The translations under genes were made by a program, and so were the position numbers. The notes beneath the pieces are model-generated. The model had not been told where the DNA came from. It did no database searches and worked only from the letters and a program-made list of their open reading frames with translations. Shown here one piece after another: positions 37,198-53,800 of a DNA stretch of 64,000 bases (positions within the stretch are counted from its first letter, which is position 1; every line of letters begins with the position of its first letter). The stretch is from Xylocopa sonorina (lineage: Eukaryota > Arthropoda > Insecta > Hymenoptera > Apidae): assembly GCF_050948175.1 (NCBI RefSeq), contig NW_027490161.1, forward strand, positions 434,001 to 498,000, in the 5' to 3' direction.

Positions 37198-39698
37198 TTT
37201 TGGGAAGCATTAGAAATCTAATGCCACGATACGTAGACATCTGCAAACGCTATTTCCTGGCAAGGAAGTGGCGTATTTACGTTCTTTTGAAGTGAATACG
37301 AGAGATACATAACACTGCACAATGAATATTATATGTAATCATGAAACACAGAAATGGGATGCGACCTCGCGTATTGTGAAGCATTAGAACACGATTGCTA
37401 CGATACGTAAATATCTGTAAACGATATTTCCTAGCAAGGATGTGACGCATTTACATTCATTTGAAGTGAATACGAGGTATACATAACACTCCATAATGAA
37501 TATTATATCTCTTCACGAAACATAGAAATGTGATGCGATATCGCGATTTAAGAAGCATTAGAACACTATTGCTTCGATACGGAGACATCTGCAACCGTTA
37601 TTTCCCAGCAAGGAAGTGTCGCATTTACATTCATTTGTAGTGTATGCGAGGTATACATGACACTTCGCAATGAATATTATATCTTATAATGAGACATAGA
37701 AATGTAAAGCTATATCGCGTTTTGAGAAGCATTAGAACTCTATTGCTACGATACGTAGATATCTGCAAACGCCATTTCCTGGCAAGGAAGTGGCGCATTT
37801 ACGTTCTTTTGAAGTTAATACGAGGTATACATAACACTGCACAATGAATATTATATCTTACCATGAAACATAGAAATGAAATGCGATATCGCGTTTTAAG
37901 AAGCATTAGAACTATATTGCTACGATACCTAGACATCTGCAGACGCTATTTCATAGCAAGGATGTGTCGCATTTACCATCATTTGAATCGTAGACGAGGA
38001 ATGCATAACACTTCGCAAATCATATTATATCTTACCATGAAACATAGAAATGTGATGCGATATCGCGTTTAAAGAAGCATTAGAACACTATTGCTACGAT
38101 ACCTAGACATCTGCAGACGCTATTTCCTAGCAAGGAAGTGTCGCATTTACATTCATTTGAAGTGTAGATGAGGAATACATAACACTTCGCAAATCATATC
38201 ATATCTTACCATGAAACATAGAAATGAGATGCGATATCGCGTTTTAAGAATCATAAGAACTCTATTGCTACGATACGTACACATCTGCAAACGCTATCTC
38301 CTTGCAAGGAAGTGTCACATTTATATTCATTTGAAGTGTAGACGAGGAATACATAACACTTCGCAAATTATATAATATCTTACCATGAAACATAGAAATG
38401 AGATGCGATATCGCGTTTTAAGAAGCATTAGAACTATGTAGCTACGATACCTAGACATCTGCAGACGATATTTCCTAGCTAGGAAGTGTCGCATTCACAT
38501 TCATTTGAAGTGTAGGCAAGGAATACATAACACTTCGCAAATCATGTTATATCCTACAATGAAACATAGAAATGAGATGCGATATCGCGTTTTAAGAATC
38601 ATATGAACTCTATTGCTACGATACGTAGACATCTGCAGACGCTATTTCCTAGCAAGGTAGTGTCGCATTTACATTCATTTGAAGTGTAGACGAGGAATAC
38701 ATGACACATCGCAAATCATATTATATCTTACCATGAAACATAGAAATGAGATGCGATATCGCGTTTTAAGAAGCATTAGAACTCCATTGCTACGATACCT
38801 AGACATCTGCAGACGCTATTTCCTAGCAAGGAAGTGTCGCATTTACATTCATTTGAAGTGTAGTCGAGGAATACATGACACTCCGCAAATCATATTATAT
38901 CTTACCATGAAACATAGAAATGAGATGCGATATCGCGTTTTAAGAAGCATTAGAACACTATTGCTACGATACCTAGACATCTGCAGACGCAATTTCCTAG
39001 CAAGGAAGTGTCGCATTTACATTCATTTGAAGTGTAGACGAGGAATACATGACACTTCGCAAATCATATTATACCTTACCATGAAACATAGAAATGAGAT
39101 GCGACATCGCGTTTTAAGAAGCATTAGAAATCTATTGCTACGATACGTAGACATCTGCAGACGCTATTTCCTAGCAAGGAAGTGTCGCATTTACATTCAT
39201 TTGAAGTGTAGACGAGGAATACATGACACTTCGCAAATCATATTATATCTTACCATGAAATATAGAAATGAGATGCGATATCGCGTTTTAAGAAGCATTA
39301 GAAATCTATTGCTACGATACGTGGACATCTGCAAACGCTATTTCCTTGCAAGGAAGTGTCGCATTTACATTCATTTGAAGTGTAGACTAGGAATACATAA
39401 CAGTTCGCAAATCATATTATATCTTACCATGAAACCAAGAAATGAGATGCGATATCGCGTTTTAAGAAGCATTAGAACCCTATTGCTACGATACCTAGAC
39501 ATCTGCAGACGCTATTTCCTAGCAAGGAAGTGCCGCATTTACATTCATTTGAAGTGTAGACGAGGAATACATGACACTTCGCAAATTATATTATATCTTA
39601 CCATGAAACGTAGAAATGAGATGCGATATCGCGTTTCAAGAAGCATTAGAAATCTATTGCTACGATACGTGGACATCTGCAAACGCTATTTCCTTGCA
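37198..39698 (+). repeat. HOR family A, copy 4, diverging at its right end
   Basis: Colinear with copies 2 and 3 to about 39,698. There the older-type monomer that closes the earlier units (GGAATTGTAGCATTTACATT) is replaced by a younger one (GGAAGTGTCGCATTTACATT), and a different run of monomers follows. Rare private changes include CGTTTAAAGAAGC at 38,066 and GTGTAGGCAAGG near 38,512. Confidence 0.9.
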
Positions 39699-41864
39699 AG
39701 GAAGTGTCGCATTTACATTCATTTGAAGTGTAGACGAGGAATACATAACAGTTCGCAAATCATATTATATCTTACCATGAAACATAGAAATGAGATGCGA
39801 TATCGCGTTTTAAGAAGCATTAGAACACTATTGCTACGATACCTAGACATCTGCAGACGCCATTTCCTAGCAAGGAAGTGTCGCATTTACATTCATTTGA
39901 AGTGTAGACGAGGAATAAATGACACTTCGCAAATCATGTTATATCTTACTATGAAACATAGAAATGAGATGCGACATCGCGTTTTAAGAAGCATTAGAAA
40001 TCTATTGCTACGATACGTAGACATCTGCAGACGCTATTTCCTAGCAAGGAAGTGTCGCATTTACATTCATTTGAAGTGTAGACGAGGAATACATGACACT
40101 TCGCAAATCATATTATATCTTACCATGAAACATAGAAATGAGATGCGATATCGCGTTTTAAGAAGCATTAGAAATCTATTGCTACGATACGTGGACATCT
40201 GCAAACGCTATTTCCTTGCAAGGAAGTGTCGCATTTACATTCATTTGAAGTGTAGACAAGGAATACATAACAGTTCGCAAATCATATTATATCTTACCAT
40301 GAAACAAAGAAATGAGATGCGATATCGCGTTTTAAGAAGCATTAGAACCCTATTGCTACGATACCTAGACATCTGCGGACGCTATTTCCTAGCAAGGAAG
40401 TGCCGCATTTACATTCATTTGAAGTGTAGACGAGGAATACATGACACTTCGCAAATTATATTATATCTTACCATGAAACGTAGAAATGAGATGCGATATC
40501 GCGTTTCAAGAAGCATTAGAAATCTATTGCTACGATACGTGGACATCTGCAAACGCTATTTCCTTGCAAGGAAGTGTCGCATTTACATTCATTTGAAGTG
40601 TAGACGAGGAATACATAACAGTTCGCAAATCATATTATATCTTACCATGAAACATAGAAATGAGATGCGATGTCGCGTTTTAAGAAGCATTAGAACACTA
40701 TTGCTACGATACCTAGACATCTGCAGACGCCATTTCCTAGCAAGGAAGTGTCGCATTTACATTCATTTGAAGTGTAGACGAGGAATACATGACACTTCGC
40801 AAATCATGTTATATCTTACCATGAAACATAGAAATGAGATGCGACATCGCGTTTTAAGAAGCATTAGAAAGCTATTGCTACGATACGTAGATATCTGCAA
40901 ACGCTATTTCCTAGCGAGGAAGTATCGCATTCACATTCATTTGAAGTGTAGACGAGGAATACATAACACTTCGCAAATCATGTTATATCCTACAATGAAA
41001 CATAGAAATGAGATGCGATATCGCGTTTTAAGAATCATATGAACTCTATTGCTACGATACGTAGACATCTGCAAACGCTATTTCCTTGCAAGGAAGTGTC
41101 GCATTTACATTCATTTGAAGTGTAGACGAGGAATACATAACAGTTCGCAAATCATATTATATCTTACCATGAAACAAAGAAATGAGATGCGATATCGCGT
41201 TTTAAGAAGCATTAGAACTCTATTGCTACTATACCTAGACATCTGCAGACGCTATTTCCTAGCAAGGAAGTGCCGCATTTACATTCATTTGAAGTGTAGA
41301 CGAGGAATACATGACACTTCGCAAATCATATTATATCTTACCATGAAACGTAGAAATGAGATGCGATATCGCGTTTCAAGAAGCATTAGAAATCTATTGC
41401 TACGATACGTTGACATCTGCAAACGCTATTTCCTTGCAAGGAAGTGTCGCATTTACATTCATTTGAATTGTAGACGAGGAATAAATGATACTTCGCAAAT
41501 CATGTTATATCTTACCATGGAACATAGAAATGAGATGCGATATCGCGTTTTAAGAATCATAAGAACTCTATTGCTACGATACGTAGACATCTGCAAACGC
41601 TATTTCCTTGCAAGGAAATGTCGCATTTACATTCATTTGAAGTGTAGACGAGGAATACATAACACTTCGCAAATCATGTTACATCTTGCCATGAAACGTA
41701 GAAATGAGATGCGATATCGCTTTTTAAGAAGCATTAGAACTCTATTGCTACGATACCTAGACATCTGCAGACGCTATTTCCTTGCAAGGAAGTGTCACAT
41801 TTACATTCATTTGAAGTGTAGACGAGGAATACATAACACTTCGCAAATCATATTATATCTTACC

Positions 41865-43740
41865 ATGAAACATAGAAATGTAATGCGATATCGCGTTTTA
41901 AGAAGCATTAGAACTATATTGCTACGATACCTAGACATCTGCAGACGCTATTTCATAGCAAGGATGTGTCGCATTTACCATCATTTGAATCGTAGACGAG
42001 GAATGCATAACACTTCGCAAATCATATTATATCTTACCATGAAACATAGAAATGTGATGCGATATCGCGTTTTAAGAAGCATTAGAACACTATTGCTACG
42101 ATACCTAGACATCTGCAGACGCTATTTCCTAGCAAGGAAGTGTCGCATTTACATTCATTTGAAGTGTAGATGAGGAATACATAACACTTCGCAAATCATA
42201 TCATATCTTACCATGAAACATAGAAATGAGATGCGATATCGCGTTTTAAGAATCATAAGAACTCTATTGCTACGATACGTACACATCTGCAAACGCTATC
42301 TCCTTGCAAGGAAGTGTCACATTTATATTCATTTGAAGTGTAGACGAGGAATACATAACACTTCGCAAATTATATAATATCTTACCATGAAACATAGAAA
42401 TGAGATGCGATATCGCGTTTTAAGAAGCATTAGAACTATGTAGCTACGATACCTAGACATCTGCAGACGCTATTTCCTAGCTAGGAAGTGTCGCATTCAC
42501 ATTCATTTGAAGTGTAGACGAGGAATACATAACACTTCGCAAATCATGTTATATCCTACAATGAAACATAGAAATGAGATGCGATATCGCGTTTTAAGAA
42601 TCATATGAACTCTATTGCTACGATACGTAGACATCTGCAGACGCTATTTCCTAGCAAGGTAGTGTCGCATTTACATTCATTTGAAGTGTAGACGAGGAAT
42701 ACATGACACATCGCAAATCATATTATATCTTACCATGAAACATAGAAATGAGATGCGATATCGCGTTTTAAGAAGCATTAGAACTCCATTGCTACGATAC
42801 CTAGACATCTGCAGACGCTATTTCCTAGCAAGGAAGTGTCGCATTTACATTCATTTGAAGTGTAGTCGAGGAATACATGACACTCCGCAAATCATATTAT
42901 ATCTTACCATGAAACATAGAAATGAGATGCGATATCGCGTTTTAAGAAGCATTAGAACACTATTGCTACGATACCTAGACATCTGCAGACGCAATTTCCT
43001 AGCAAGGAAGTGTCGCATTTACATTCATTTGAAGTGTAGACGAGGAATACATGACACTTCGCAAATCATATTATACCTTACCATGAAACATAGAAATGAG
43101 ATGCGACATCGCGTTTTAAGAAGCATTAGAAATCTATTGCTACGATACGTAGACATCTGCAGACGCTATTTCCTAGCAAGGAAGTGTCGCATTTACATTC
43201 ATTTGAAGTGTAGACGAGGAATACATGACACTTCGCAAATCATATTATATCTTACCATGAAACATAGAAATGAGATGCGATATCGCGTTTTAAGAAGCAT
43301 TAGAAATCTATTGCTACGATACGTGGACATCTGCAAACGCTATTTCCTTGCAAGGAAGTGTCGCATTTACATTCATTTGAAGTGTAGACTAGGAATACAT
43401 AACAGTTCGCATATCATATTATATCTTACCATGAAACAAAGAAGTGAGATGCGATATCGCGTTTTAAGAAGCATTAGAACCCTATTGCTACGATACCTAG
43501 ACATCTGCAGACGCTATTTCCTAGCAAGGAAGTGCCGCATTTACATTCATTTGAAGTGTAGACGAGGAATACATGACACTTCGCAAATCATATTATATCT
43601 TACCATGAAACGTAGAAATGAGATGCGATATCGCGTTTCAAGAAGCATTAGAAATCTATTGCTACGATACGTGGACATCTGCAAACGCTATTTCCTTGCA
43701 AGGAAGTGTCGCATTTACATTCATTTGAAGTGTAGACGAG
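41865..43740 (+). repeat. Partial copy of HOR family A, younger monomers only
   Basis: The run starting with AATGTAATGCGATATCGCG at about 41,877 is displaced 4,002 bp (23 monomers) from the equivalent block at 37,863. It includes the same TTTCATAGCAAGGATGTG and TTACCATCATTTGAATCG variants, then AGAACTCCATTGC and GTGTAGTCGAGG. The older-type half of the unit is absent, so it was copied without the captured edge monomers. Confidence 0.88.
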
Positions 43741-44879
43741 GAATACATAACAGTTCGCAAATCATATTATATCTTACCATGAAACATAGAAATGAGATGC
43801 GATATCGCGTTTTAAGAAGCTTTAGAAATCTATTGCTACGATACGTAGACATCTGCAAACGCTATTTCCTTGCGAGGAAGTGTCGCATTTACATTCATTT
43901 GAAGTATAGACGAGGAATACATGACACTCCGCAAATCATATTATATCTTACCATGAAACATAGAAATGAGATGCGATATCGCGCTTTAAGAAGCATTAGA
44001 ACACTATTGCTACGATACCTAGACATATGCAGACGCAATTTCCTAGCAAGGAAGTGTCGCATTTACATTCATTTGAAGTGTAGACGAGGAATACATGACA
44101 CTTCGCAAATCATATTATATCTTACCATGAAACATAGAAATGAGATACGACATCGCGTTTTAAGAAGCATTAGAAATCTATTGCTACGATACGTAGACAT
44201 CTGCAGACGCTATTTCCTAGCAAGGAAGTGTCGCATTTACATTCATTTGAAGTGTAGACCAGGAATACATGACATTTCGCAAATCATATTATATCTTACC
44301 ATGAAACATAGAAATGAGATGCGATTTCGCGTTTTAAGAAGCATTAGGAATCTATTGCTACGATACGTAGACATCTGCAAACGCTATTTCCTAGCGAGGA
44401 AGTGTCGCATTCACATTCATTTGAGGTGTAGACGAGGAATACATAACATTTCGCAAATCATATTATACCTTACCATGAAACATAGAAATGAGATGCGATA
44501 TCTCGTTTTAAGAAGCATTTGAACTCTATTGCTTCGATACGTAGACATCTGCAAGCGCTATTTCCTTGCAAGGAAGTGTCGCATTTACATTCATTAAAAG
44601 TGTAGACGAGGAATACATAACACTTCGCAAATCATATTATATCTTACCATGAAACATAGAAATGAGATGCGATATCGCGTTTTAAGAAGCATTAGAACCC
44701 TATTGCTACGATAGGTAGATATTTGCAAACTCTATTTCCTTGCAAGGAAGTGTGTCATTTACATTCATTTGAATCGTAGATGAGGAATGCATAACACTTC
44801 GCAATGAATATTATATCTTATCATGAAACATATATATGAGATGCAATATCTCGTTTTAAGAAGCATTTGAACTCTATTG

Positions 44880-47800
44880 CTTCGATACGTAGACATCTGC
44901 AAACGATATTTCCTTGCAAGGAAGTGTCACATTTACATTCATTTGAAGTGTAGACGAGGAATACATAACACTTCGCAAATCATATTACATCTTACCATGA
45001 AACATAGAAATGGGATGCGATATCGCGTTTTAAGAAGCATTAGAAATCTATTGCTACGATACGTAGACATCTGCAAACGCTATTTCCTAGCAAGGAAGTG
45101 TCGCATTTACATTCATTTGAAGTGTAGACGAGGAATACATGACACTTCGCAAATCATATTATATCTTACCATGGAACATAGAAATTAGATGTGATATCGT
45201 GTTTTAAGAAGCATTAGAACACTATTGCTACGATACCTAGACATCTGCAGACGCTATTTCCTAGCAAGGAAGTGTGGCATTTACATTCATTTGAAGTGTA
45301 GACGAGGAATACATGACACTTCGCAAATCATATTATATCTTACAGTGAAACATAGAAATGAGATGCGATATCGCGTTTTAAGAAGCATTAGAAATCTATT
45401 GCTACGCTACGTAGACATCTGCAAACGCTATTTCTTTGCAAGGAAGTGTCGCATTTACATTCATTTGAAGTCTAGACGAGGAATACATAACATTTCGCAA
45501 ATCATATTATATCTTACCATGAAACATAGAAATGAGATGCGATATCGCGTTTTAAGAAGCATTAGAAAGCTATTGCTACGATACGTAGACATCTGCAAAC
45601 GCTATTTCCTAGCGAGGAAATATCGCACTCACATTCATTTGAAGTGTAGACGAGGAATACATGACACTTCGCAAATCATATTATATCTTACCATGAAACA
45701 TAGAAATGAGATGCGATATCGCGTTTTAAGAAGCATTAGAAAGATATTGCTACGATACGTAGACATCTGCAAACGCTATTTCCTAGCGAGGAAGTATCGC
45801 ATTCACATTCATTTGAAGTGTAGACGAGGAACACATGACACTTCGCAAATCATATTTTATCTTACCATGAAACATAGAAATGAGATGTGATATCGCGTTT
45901 TAAGAATCATAAGAACTCCATTGCTACGATACGTAGACATCTGAAAACGCTATTTCCTTGCAAGGAAGTGTCGCATTTACATTCATTTGAAGTGTAGACG
46001 AGGAATACATAACACTTCGCAAATCATACTATACCTTACCATGAAACATAGAAATGAGATGCGATATCGCGTTTTAAGAATCATAAGAACTCTATTGCTA
46101 CGATACGTACACATCTGCAAACGCTATTTCCTTCCAAGGAAGTGTCTCATTTACATTCATTTGAAGTGTAGACGAGGAATACATAACACTTCGCAAATTA
46201 TATAATATCTTACCATGAAACATAGAAATGAGTTGCTATATCGCGTTTTAAGAAGCTTTAGAAATCTATTGCTACGATACGTAGACATCTGCAAACGCTA
46301 TTTCCTAGCGAGGAAGCGTTGCATTCACATTCATTTGAAGTGTAGACGAGGAATACATAGCACTTCGCAAATCATATTATACCTTACCATGAAACATCGA
46401 AATGAGATGCGATATCGCGGTTTAAGAAGCATTAGAACACAATTGCTACGATACCTAGACATCTGCAGACGCTATTTCCTAGCAAGGAAGTGTCGCATTT
46501 ACATTCATTTGAAGTGTAGACGAGGAATGCATAACACTTCGCAATGAATATTATATCTTATCATGAAACATATATATGAGATGCAATATCTCGTTTTAAG
46601 AAGCATTTGAACTCTATTGCTTCGATACGTAGACATCTGCAAACGATATTTCCTTGCAAGGACGTGTCACATTTACATTCATTTGAAGTGTAGACGAGGA
46701 ATACATAACACTTCGCAAATCATATTACATCTTACCATGAAACATAGAAATGGGATGCGATATCGCGCTTTAAGAAGCATTAGAACACTATTGCTACGAT
46801 ACCTAGACATCTGCAGACGCAATTTCCTAGCAAGGAAGTGTCGCATTTACATTCATTTGAAGTGTAGACGAGGAATACATGACACTTCGCAAATCATATT
46901 ATATCTTACCATGAAACATAGAAATGAGATGCGACATCGCGTTTTAGGAAGCATTAGAAATCTATTGCTACGATACGTAGATATCTGCAGACGCTATTTC
47001 CTAGCAAGGAAGTGTCGCATTTACATTCATTTGAAGTGTAGACGAGGAATACATGACACTTCGCAAATCATATTATATCTTACCATGAAACATAGAAATG
47101 AGATGCGATTTCGCGTTTTAAGAAGCATTAGAAATCTATTGCTACGATACGTAGACATCTGCTAACGCTATTTCCTAGCGAGGTAGTATCGCATTCACAT
47201 TCATTTGAAGTGTAGACGAGGAATACATAACACTTCGCAAATCATGTTATATCTTACCATGAAACACAGAAATGGGATGCGATATCGCGTTTTAAGAATC
47301 ATATGAACTCTATTGCTACGATACGTAGACATCTGCAAACGCTATTTCCTTGCAAGGAAGTGTCGCATTTACCTTCATTTGAATCGTAGACGAGGAATGC
47401 ACAACACTTCGCAATGAATATTATATCTTACCATGAAACATCGAAATGAGATGCGATATCGCGTTTTAAGAAGCATTAGAACACTATTGCTACGATACCT
47501 AGACATCTGCAGACGCTATTTCCTAGCAAGGAAGTGTCGCATTTACATTCATTTGAAGTGTGGACGAGGAATACATGACACTTCGCAAATCATATTATAT
47601 CTTACCATGAAACATAGAAATGAGATGCGATATCGCGTTTTAAGAAGCATTAGAAATCTATTGCTACGATACGTAGACATCTACAAACGCTATTTTCTTG
47701 CAAGGAAGTGTCGCATTTACATTCATTTGAAGTGTAGACGAGGAATACATGACACTTCGCAAATCATATTATATCTTACCATGAAACATAGAAATGAGAT

Positions 47801-50800
47801 GCGATATCGCGTTTTAAGAAGCATTAGAAATCTATTGCTACGATACGTAGACATCTGCAAACGCTATTTCCTAGCAAGGAAGTGTCGCATTTACATTCAT
47901 TTGAAGTGTAGACGAGGAATACATGACACTTCGCAAATCATATTATATCTTACCATGAAACATAGAAATTAGATGTGATATCGTGTTTTAAGAAGCATTA
48001 GAACACTATTGCTACGATACCTAGACATCTGCAGACGCTATTTCCTAGCAAGGAAGTGTGGCATTTACATTCATTTGAAGTGTAGACGAGGAATACATGA
48101 CACTTCGCAAATCATATTATATCTTACAATGAAACATAGAAATGAGATGCGATATCGCGTTTTAAGAAGCATTAGAAATCTATTGCTACGCTACGTAGAC
48201 ATCTGCAAACGCTATTTCTTTGCAAGGAAGTGTCGCATTTACATTCATTTGAAGTGTAGACGAGGAATACATAACATTTCGCAAATCATATTATATCTTA
48301 CCATGAAACATAGAAATGAGATGCGATATCGCGTTTTAAGAAGCATTAGAAAGCTATTGCTACGATACGTAGACATCTGCAAACGCTATTTCCTAGCGAG
48401 GAAATATCGCACTCACATTCATTTGAAGTGTAGACGAGGAATATATGACACTTCGCAAATCATATTATATCTTACCATGAAACATAGAAATGAGATGCGA
48501 TATCGCGTTTTAAGAAGCATTAGAAAGATATTGCTACGATACGTAGACATCTGCAAACGCTATTTCCTAGCGAGGAAGTATCGCATTCACATTCATTTGA
48601 AGTGTAGACGAGGAACACATGACACTTCGCAAATCATATTTTATCTTACCATGAAACATAGAAATGAGATGTGATATCGCGTTTTAAGAATCATAAGAAC
48701 TCCATTGCTACGATACGTAGACATCTGAAAACGCTATTTCCTTGCAAGGAAGTGTCGCATTTACATTCATTTGAAGTGTAGACGAGGAATACATAACACT
48801 TCGCAAATCATACTATACCTTACCATGAAACATAGAAATGAGATGCGATATCGCGTTTTAAGAATCATAAGAACTCTATTGCTGCGATACGTACACATCT
48901 GCAAACGCTATTTCCTTCCAAGGAAGTGTCTCATTTACATTCATTTGAAGTGTAGACGAGGAATACATAACACTTCGCAAATTATATAATATCTCACCAT
49001 GAAACATAGAAATGAGTTGCTATATCGCGTTTTAAGAAGCTTTAGAAATCTATTGCTACGATACGTAGACATCTGCAAACGCTATTTCCTAGCGAGGAAG
49101 CGTCGCATTCACATTCATTTGAAGTGTAGACGAGGAATACATGACACTTCGCAAATTATATAATATCTTACCATGAAACATAGAAATGAGATGCTATATC
49201 GCGTTCTAAGAAGCTTTAGAAATCTATTGCTATGATACGTAGACATCTGCAAACGCTATTTCCTAGCGAGGAAGTGTCGCATTCACATTCATTTGAAGTG
49301 TAGACTAGGAATACATAACACTTCGCAAATCATATTATACCTTACCATGAAACATCGAAATGACATGCGATATCGCGGTTTAAGAAGCATTAGAACACTA
49401 TTGCTACGATACCTAGACATCTGCAGACGCTATTTCCTAGCAAGGAAGTGTCGCATTTACATTCATTTGAAGTGTAGACGAGGAATACAAGACACTTCGC
49501 AAATCATATTATATCTTACCATGAAACATAGAAATGAGATGCGATATCGCGTTCTAAGAAGCATTAGAAATCTATTGCTACGATACGTAGACATCTGCAA
49601 ACGCTATTTCCTTGCGAGGAAGTGTCGCATTTACATTCATTTGAAGTGTAGACGAGGAATACATGACACTCCGCAAATCATATTATATCTTACCATGAAA
49701 CATAGAAATGAGATGCGATATCGCGCTTTAAGAAGCATTAGAACACTATTGCTACGATACCTAGACATCTGCAGACGCAATTTCCTAGCAAGGAAGTGTC
49801 GCATTTACATTCATTTGAAGTGTAGACGAGGAATACATGACACTTCGCAAATCATATTATATCTTACCATGAAACATAGAAATGAGATGCGACATCGCGT
49901 TTTAAGAAGCATTAGAAATCTATTGCTACGATACGTAGACATCAGCAGACGCTATTACCTTGCAAGGAAGTGTCGCATTTACTTTCATTTGAATCGTAGA
50001 CGAGGAATGCATAACACTTCGAAATGAATATTACATCTTACCATGAAACACAGAAATGAGGTGCGATATCGCGCTTTAACAAGCATTAGAAATCTATTGC
50101 TACGATACGAAGACATCTGCAAACGCTATTTCCTAGAGAGGAAGTGTCGCATTCACATTCATTTGAAGTGTAGACGAGGAATACATGACATTTCGCAAAT
50201 CATATTATATATTACCATGAATCATAGAAATGAGATGCGATATCGCGTTTTAAGAATCATAAGAACTCTATTGCTACGGTACGTAGACATCTGCAAACGC
50301 TATTTCCTTGCAAGGAAGTGTCGCATTTACATTCATTTGAATCGTAGACGAGGAATGCATAACACTTCGCAATGAATATTATATCTTATCATGAAACATA
50401 GATATGAGATGCGATATCGTGTTTTAAGAATCATAAGAACTCCATTGCTACGATAAGTAGACATCTGCAAACGCCATTTCCTTGCAAGGAAGTGTCTCAT
50501 TTACATTCATTTGAAGTGTAGACGAGGAATACATAACACTTCGCAATGAATGTTATATCTTATCATTAAACATAGATATGAGATGCAATATCTCGTTTTA
50601 ATAAGCATTTGAACTCTATTGCAACGATACCTAGACAACTGCAGACGCTATTTCCTAGCAAGGAAGTGTCGCATTTACATACATTTGATGTGTAGACGAG
50701 GAACACATGACACTTCGCAAATCATATTATATCTTACCATGAAACATAGAAATTAGATGTGATATCGTGTTTTAAGAAGCATTAGAACACTATTGCTACG

Positions 50801-53800
50801 ATACCTAGACATCTGCAGACGCTATTTCCTAGCAAGGAAGTGTGGCATTTACATTCATTTGAAGTGTAGACGAGGAATACATGACACTTCGCAAATCATA
50901 TTATATCTTACAATGAAACATAGAAATGAGATGCGATATCGCGTTTTAAGAAGCATTAGAAATCTATTGCTACGCTACGTAGACATCTGCAAACGCTATT
51001 TCTTTGCAAGGAAGTGTCGCATTTACATTCATTTGAAGTGTAGACGAGGAATACATAACATTTCGCAAATCATATTATATCTTACCATGAAACATAGAAA
51101 TGAGATGCGATATCGCGTTTTAAGAAGCATTAGAAAGCTATTGCTACGATACGTAGACATCTGCAAACGCTATTTCCTAGCGAGGAAATATCGCACTCAC
51201 ATTCATTTGAAGTGTAGACGAGGAATACATGACACTTCGCAAATCATATTATATCTTACCATGAAACATAGAAATGAGATGCGATATCGCGTTTTAAGAA
51301 GCATTAGAAAGCTATTGCTACGATACGTAGACATCTGCAAACGCTATTTCCTAGCGAGGAAGTATCGCATTCACATTCATTTGAAGTGTAGACGAGGAAC
51401 ACATGACACTTCGCAAATCATATTTTATCTTACCATGAAACATAGAAATGAGATGTGATATCGCGTTTTAAGAATCATAAGAACTCCATTGCTACGATAC
51501 GTAGACATCTGAAAACGCTATTTCCTTGCAAGGAAGTGTCGCATTTACATTCATTGGAAGTGTAGACGAGGAATACATATCACTTCGCAAATCATACTAT
51601 ACCTTACCATGAAACATAGAAATGAGATGCGATATCGTGTTTTAAGAATCATAAGAACTCTATTGCTACGATACGTACACATCTGCAAACGCTATTTCCT
51701 TCCAAGGAAGTGTCTCATTTACATTCATTTGAAGTGTAGACGAGGAATACATAACACTTCGCAAATTATATAATATCTTACCATGAAACATAGAAATGAG
51801 TTGCTATATCGCGTTTTAAGAATCATAAGATCTCTATTGCTACGATACGTAGACATCTGCAAACGCTATTTCCTAGCGAGGAAGCGTCGCATTCACATTC
51901 ATTTGAAGTGTAGACGAGGAATACATAACACTTCGCAAATCATATTATACCTTACCATGAAACATCGAAATGAGATGCGATATCGCGGTTTAAGAAGCAT
52001 TAGAACACTATTGCTACGATACCTAGACATCTGCAGACGCTATTTCCTAGCAAGGAAGTGTCGCATTTACATTCATTTGAAGTGTAGACGAGGAATACAT
52101 GACACTTCGCAAATCATATTATATCTTACCATAAAACATAGAAATGAGATGCGATATCGCGTTTTAAGAATCATATGTACTCAATTACTACGATACGTAG
52201 ACATCTGCAAACGCTATTTCCTAGCGAGGAAGTGTCGCATTCACATTCTTTTGAAGTGTAGACGAGGAATACATAACACTTCCCAAATCATGTTATATCT
52301 TACCATGAAACATAGAAATGAGATGCGATATCGCGCTTTAAGAAGCATTAGAACACTATTGCTACGATACCTAGACATCTGCAGACGCAATTTCCTAGCA
52401 AGGAAGTGTCGCATTTACATTCATTTGAAGTGTAGACGAGGAATACATGACACTTCGCAAATCATATTATATCCTACCATGAAACATAGAAATGAGATGC
52501 GATTTCGCGTTTTAAGAAGCATTAGGAATCTATTGCTACGATACGTAGACATCTGCAAACACTATTTCCTAGCGAGGAAGTATCGCATTCACATTCATTT
52601 GAAGTGTAGACGAGGAACACATGACACTTCGCAAATCATATTATACCTTACCATGAAACATCGAAATGAGATGCGATATCGCGGTTTAAGAAGCATTAGA
52701 ACACTATTGCTACGATACCTAGACATCTGCAGACGCTATTTCCTAGCAAGGAAGTGCCGCATTTACATTCATTTGAAGTGTAGACGAGGAATACATGACA
52801 CTTCGCAAATCATATTATATCTTACCATGAAACATAGAAATGAGATGCGATATCACGTTTTAAGAAGCATTAGAAATCTATTGCTACGATACGTAGACAT
52901 CTGCAAACGCTATTTCCTTGCGAGGAAGTGTCGCATTTACATTCATTTGAAGTATAGACGAGGAATACATGACACTCCGCAAATCATATTATATCTTACC
53001 ATGAAACATAGAAATGAGATGCGATATCGCGCTTTAAGAAGCATTAGAACACTATTGCTACGATACCTAGACATATGCAGACGCAATTTCCTAGCAAGGA
53101 AGTGTCGCATTTACATTCATTTGAAGTGTAGACGAGGAATACATGACACTTCGCAAATCATATTATATCTTACCATGAAACATAGAAATGAGATACGACG
53201 TCGCGTTTTAAGAAGCATTAGAAATCTATTGCTACGATACGTAGACATCTGCAGACGCTATTTCCTAGCAAGGAAGTGTCGCATTTACATTCATTTGAAG
53301 TGTAGACCAGGAATACATGACATTTCGCAAATCATATTATATCCTACCATGAAACATAGAAATGAGATGCGATTTCGCGTTTTAAGAAGCATTAGGAATC
53401 TATTGCTACGATACGTAGACATCTGCAAACGCTATTTCCTAGCGAGGAAGTGTCGCATTCACATTCATTTGAGGTGTAGACGAGGAATACATAACACTTC
53501 GCAAATCATATTATACCTTACCATGAAACATCGAAATGGGATGCGATATCGCGTTTTAAGAATCATAAGATCTCTATTGCTACGATACGTAGACATCTGC
53601 AAACGCTATTTCCTAGCAAGGAAGTGTGGCATTTACATTCATTTGAAGTGTAGACGAGGAATACATGACACTTCGCAAATCATATTATATCTTACAATGA
53701 AACATAGAAATGAGATGCGATATCGCGTTTTAAGAAGCATTAGAAATCTATTGCTACGCTACGTAGACATCTGCAAACGCTATTTCTTTGCAAGGAAGTG

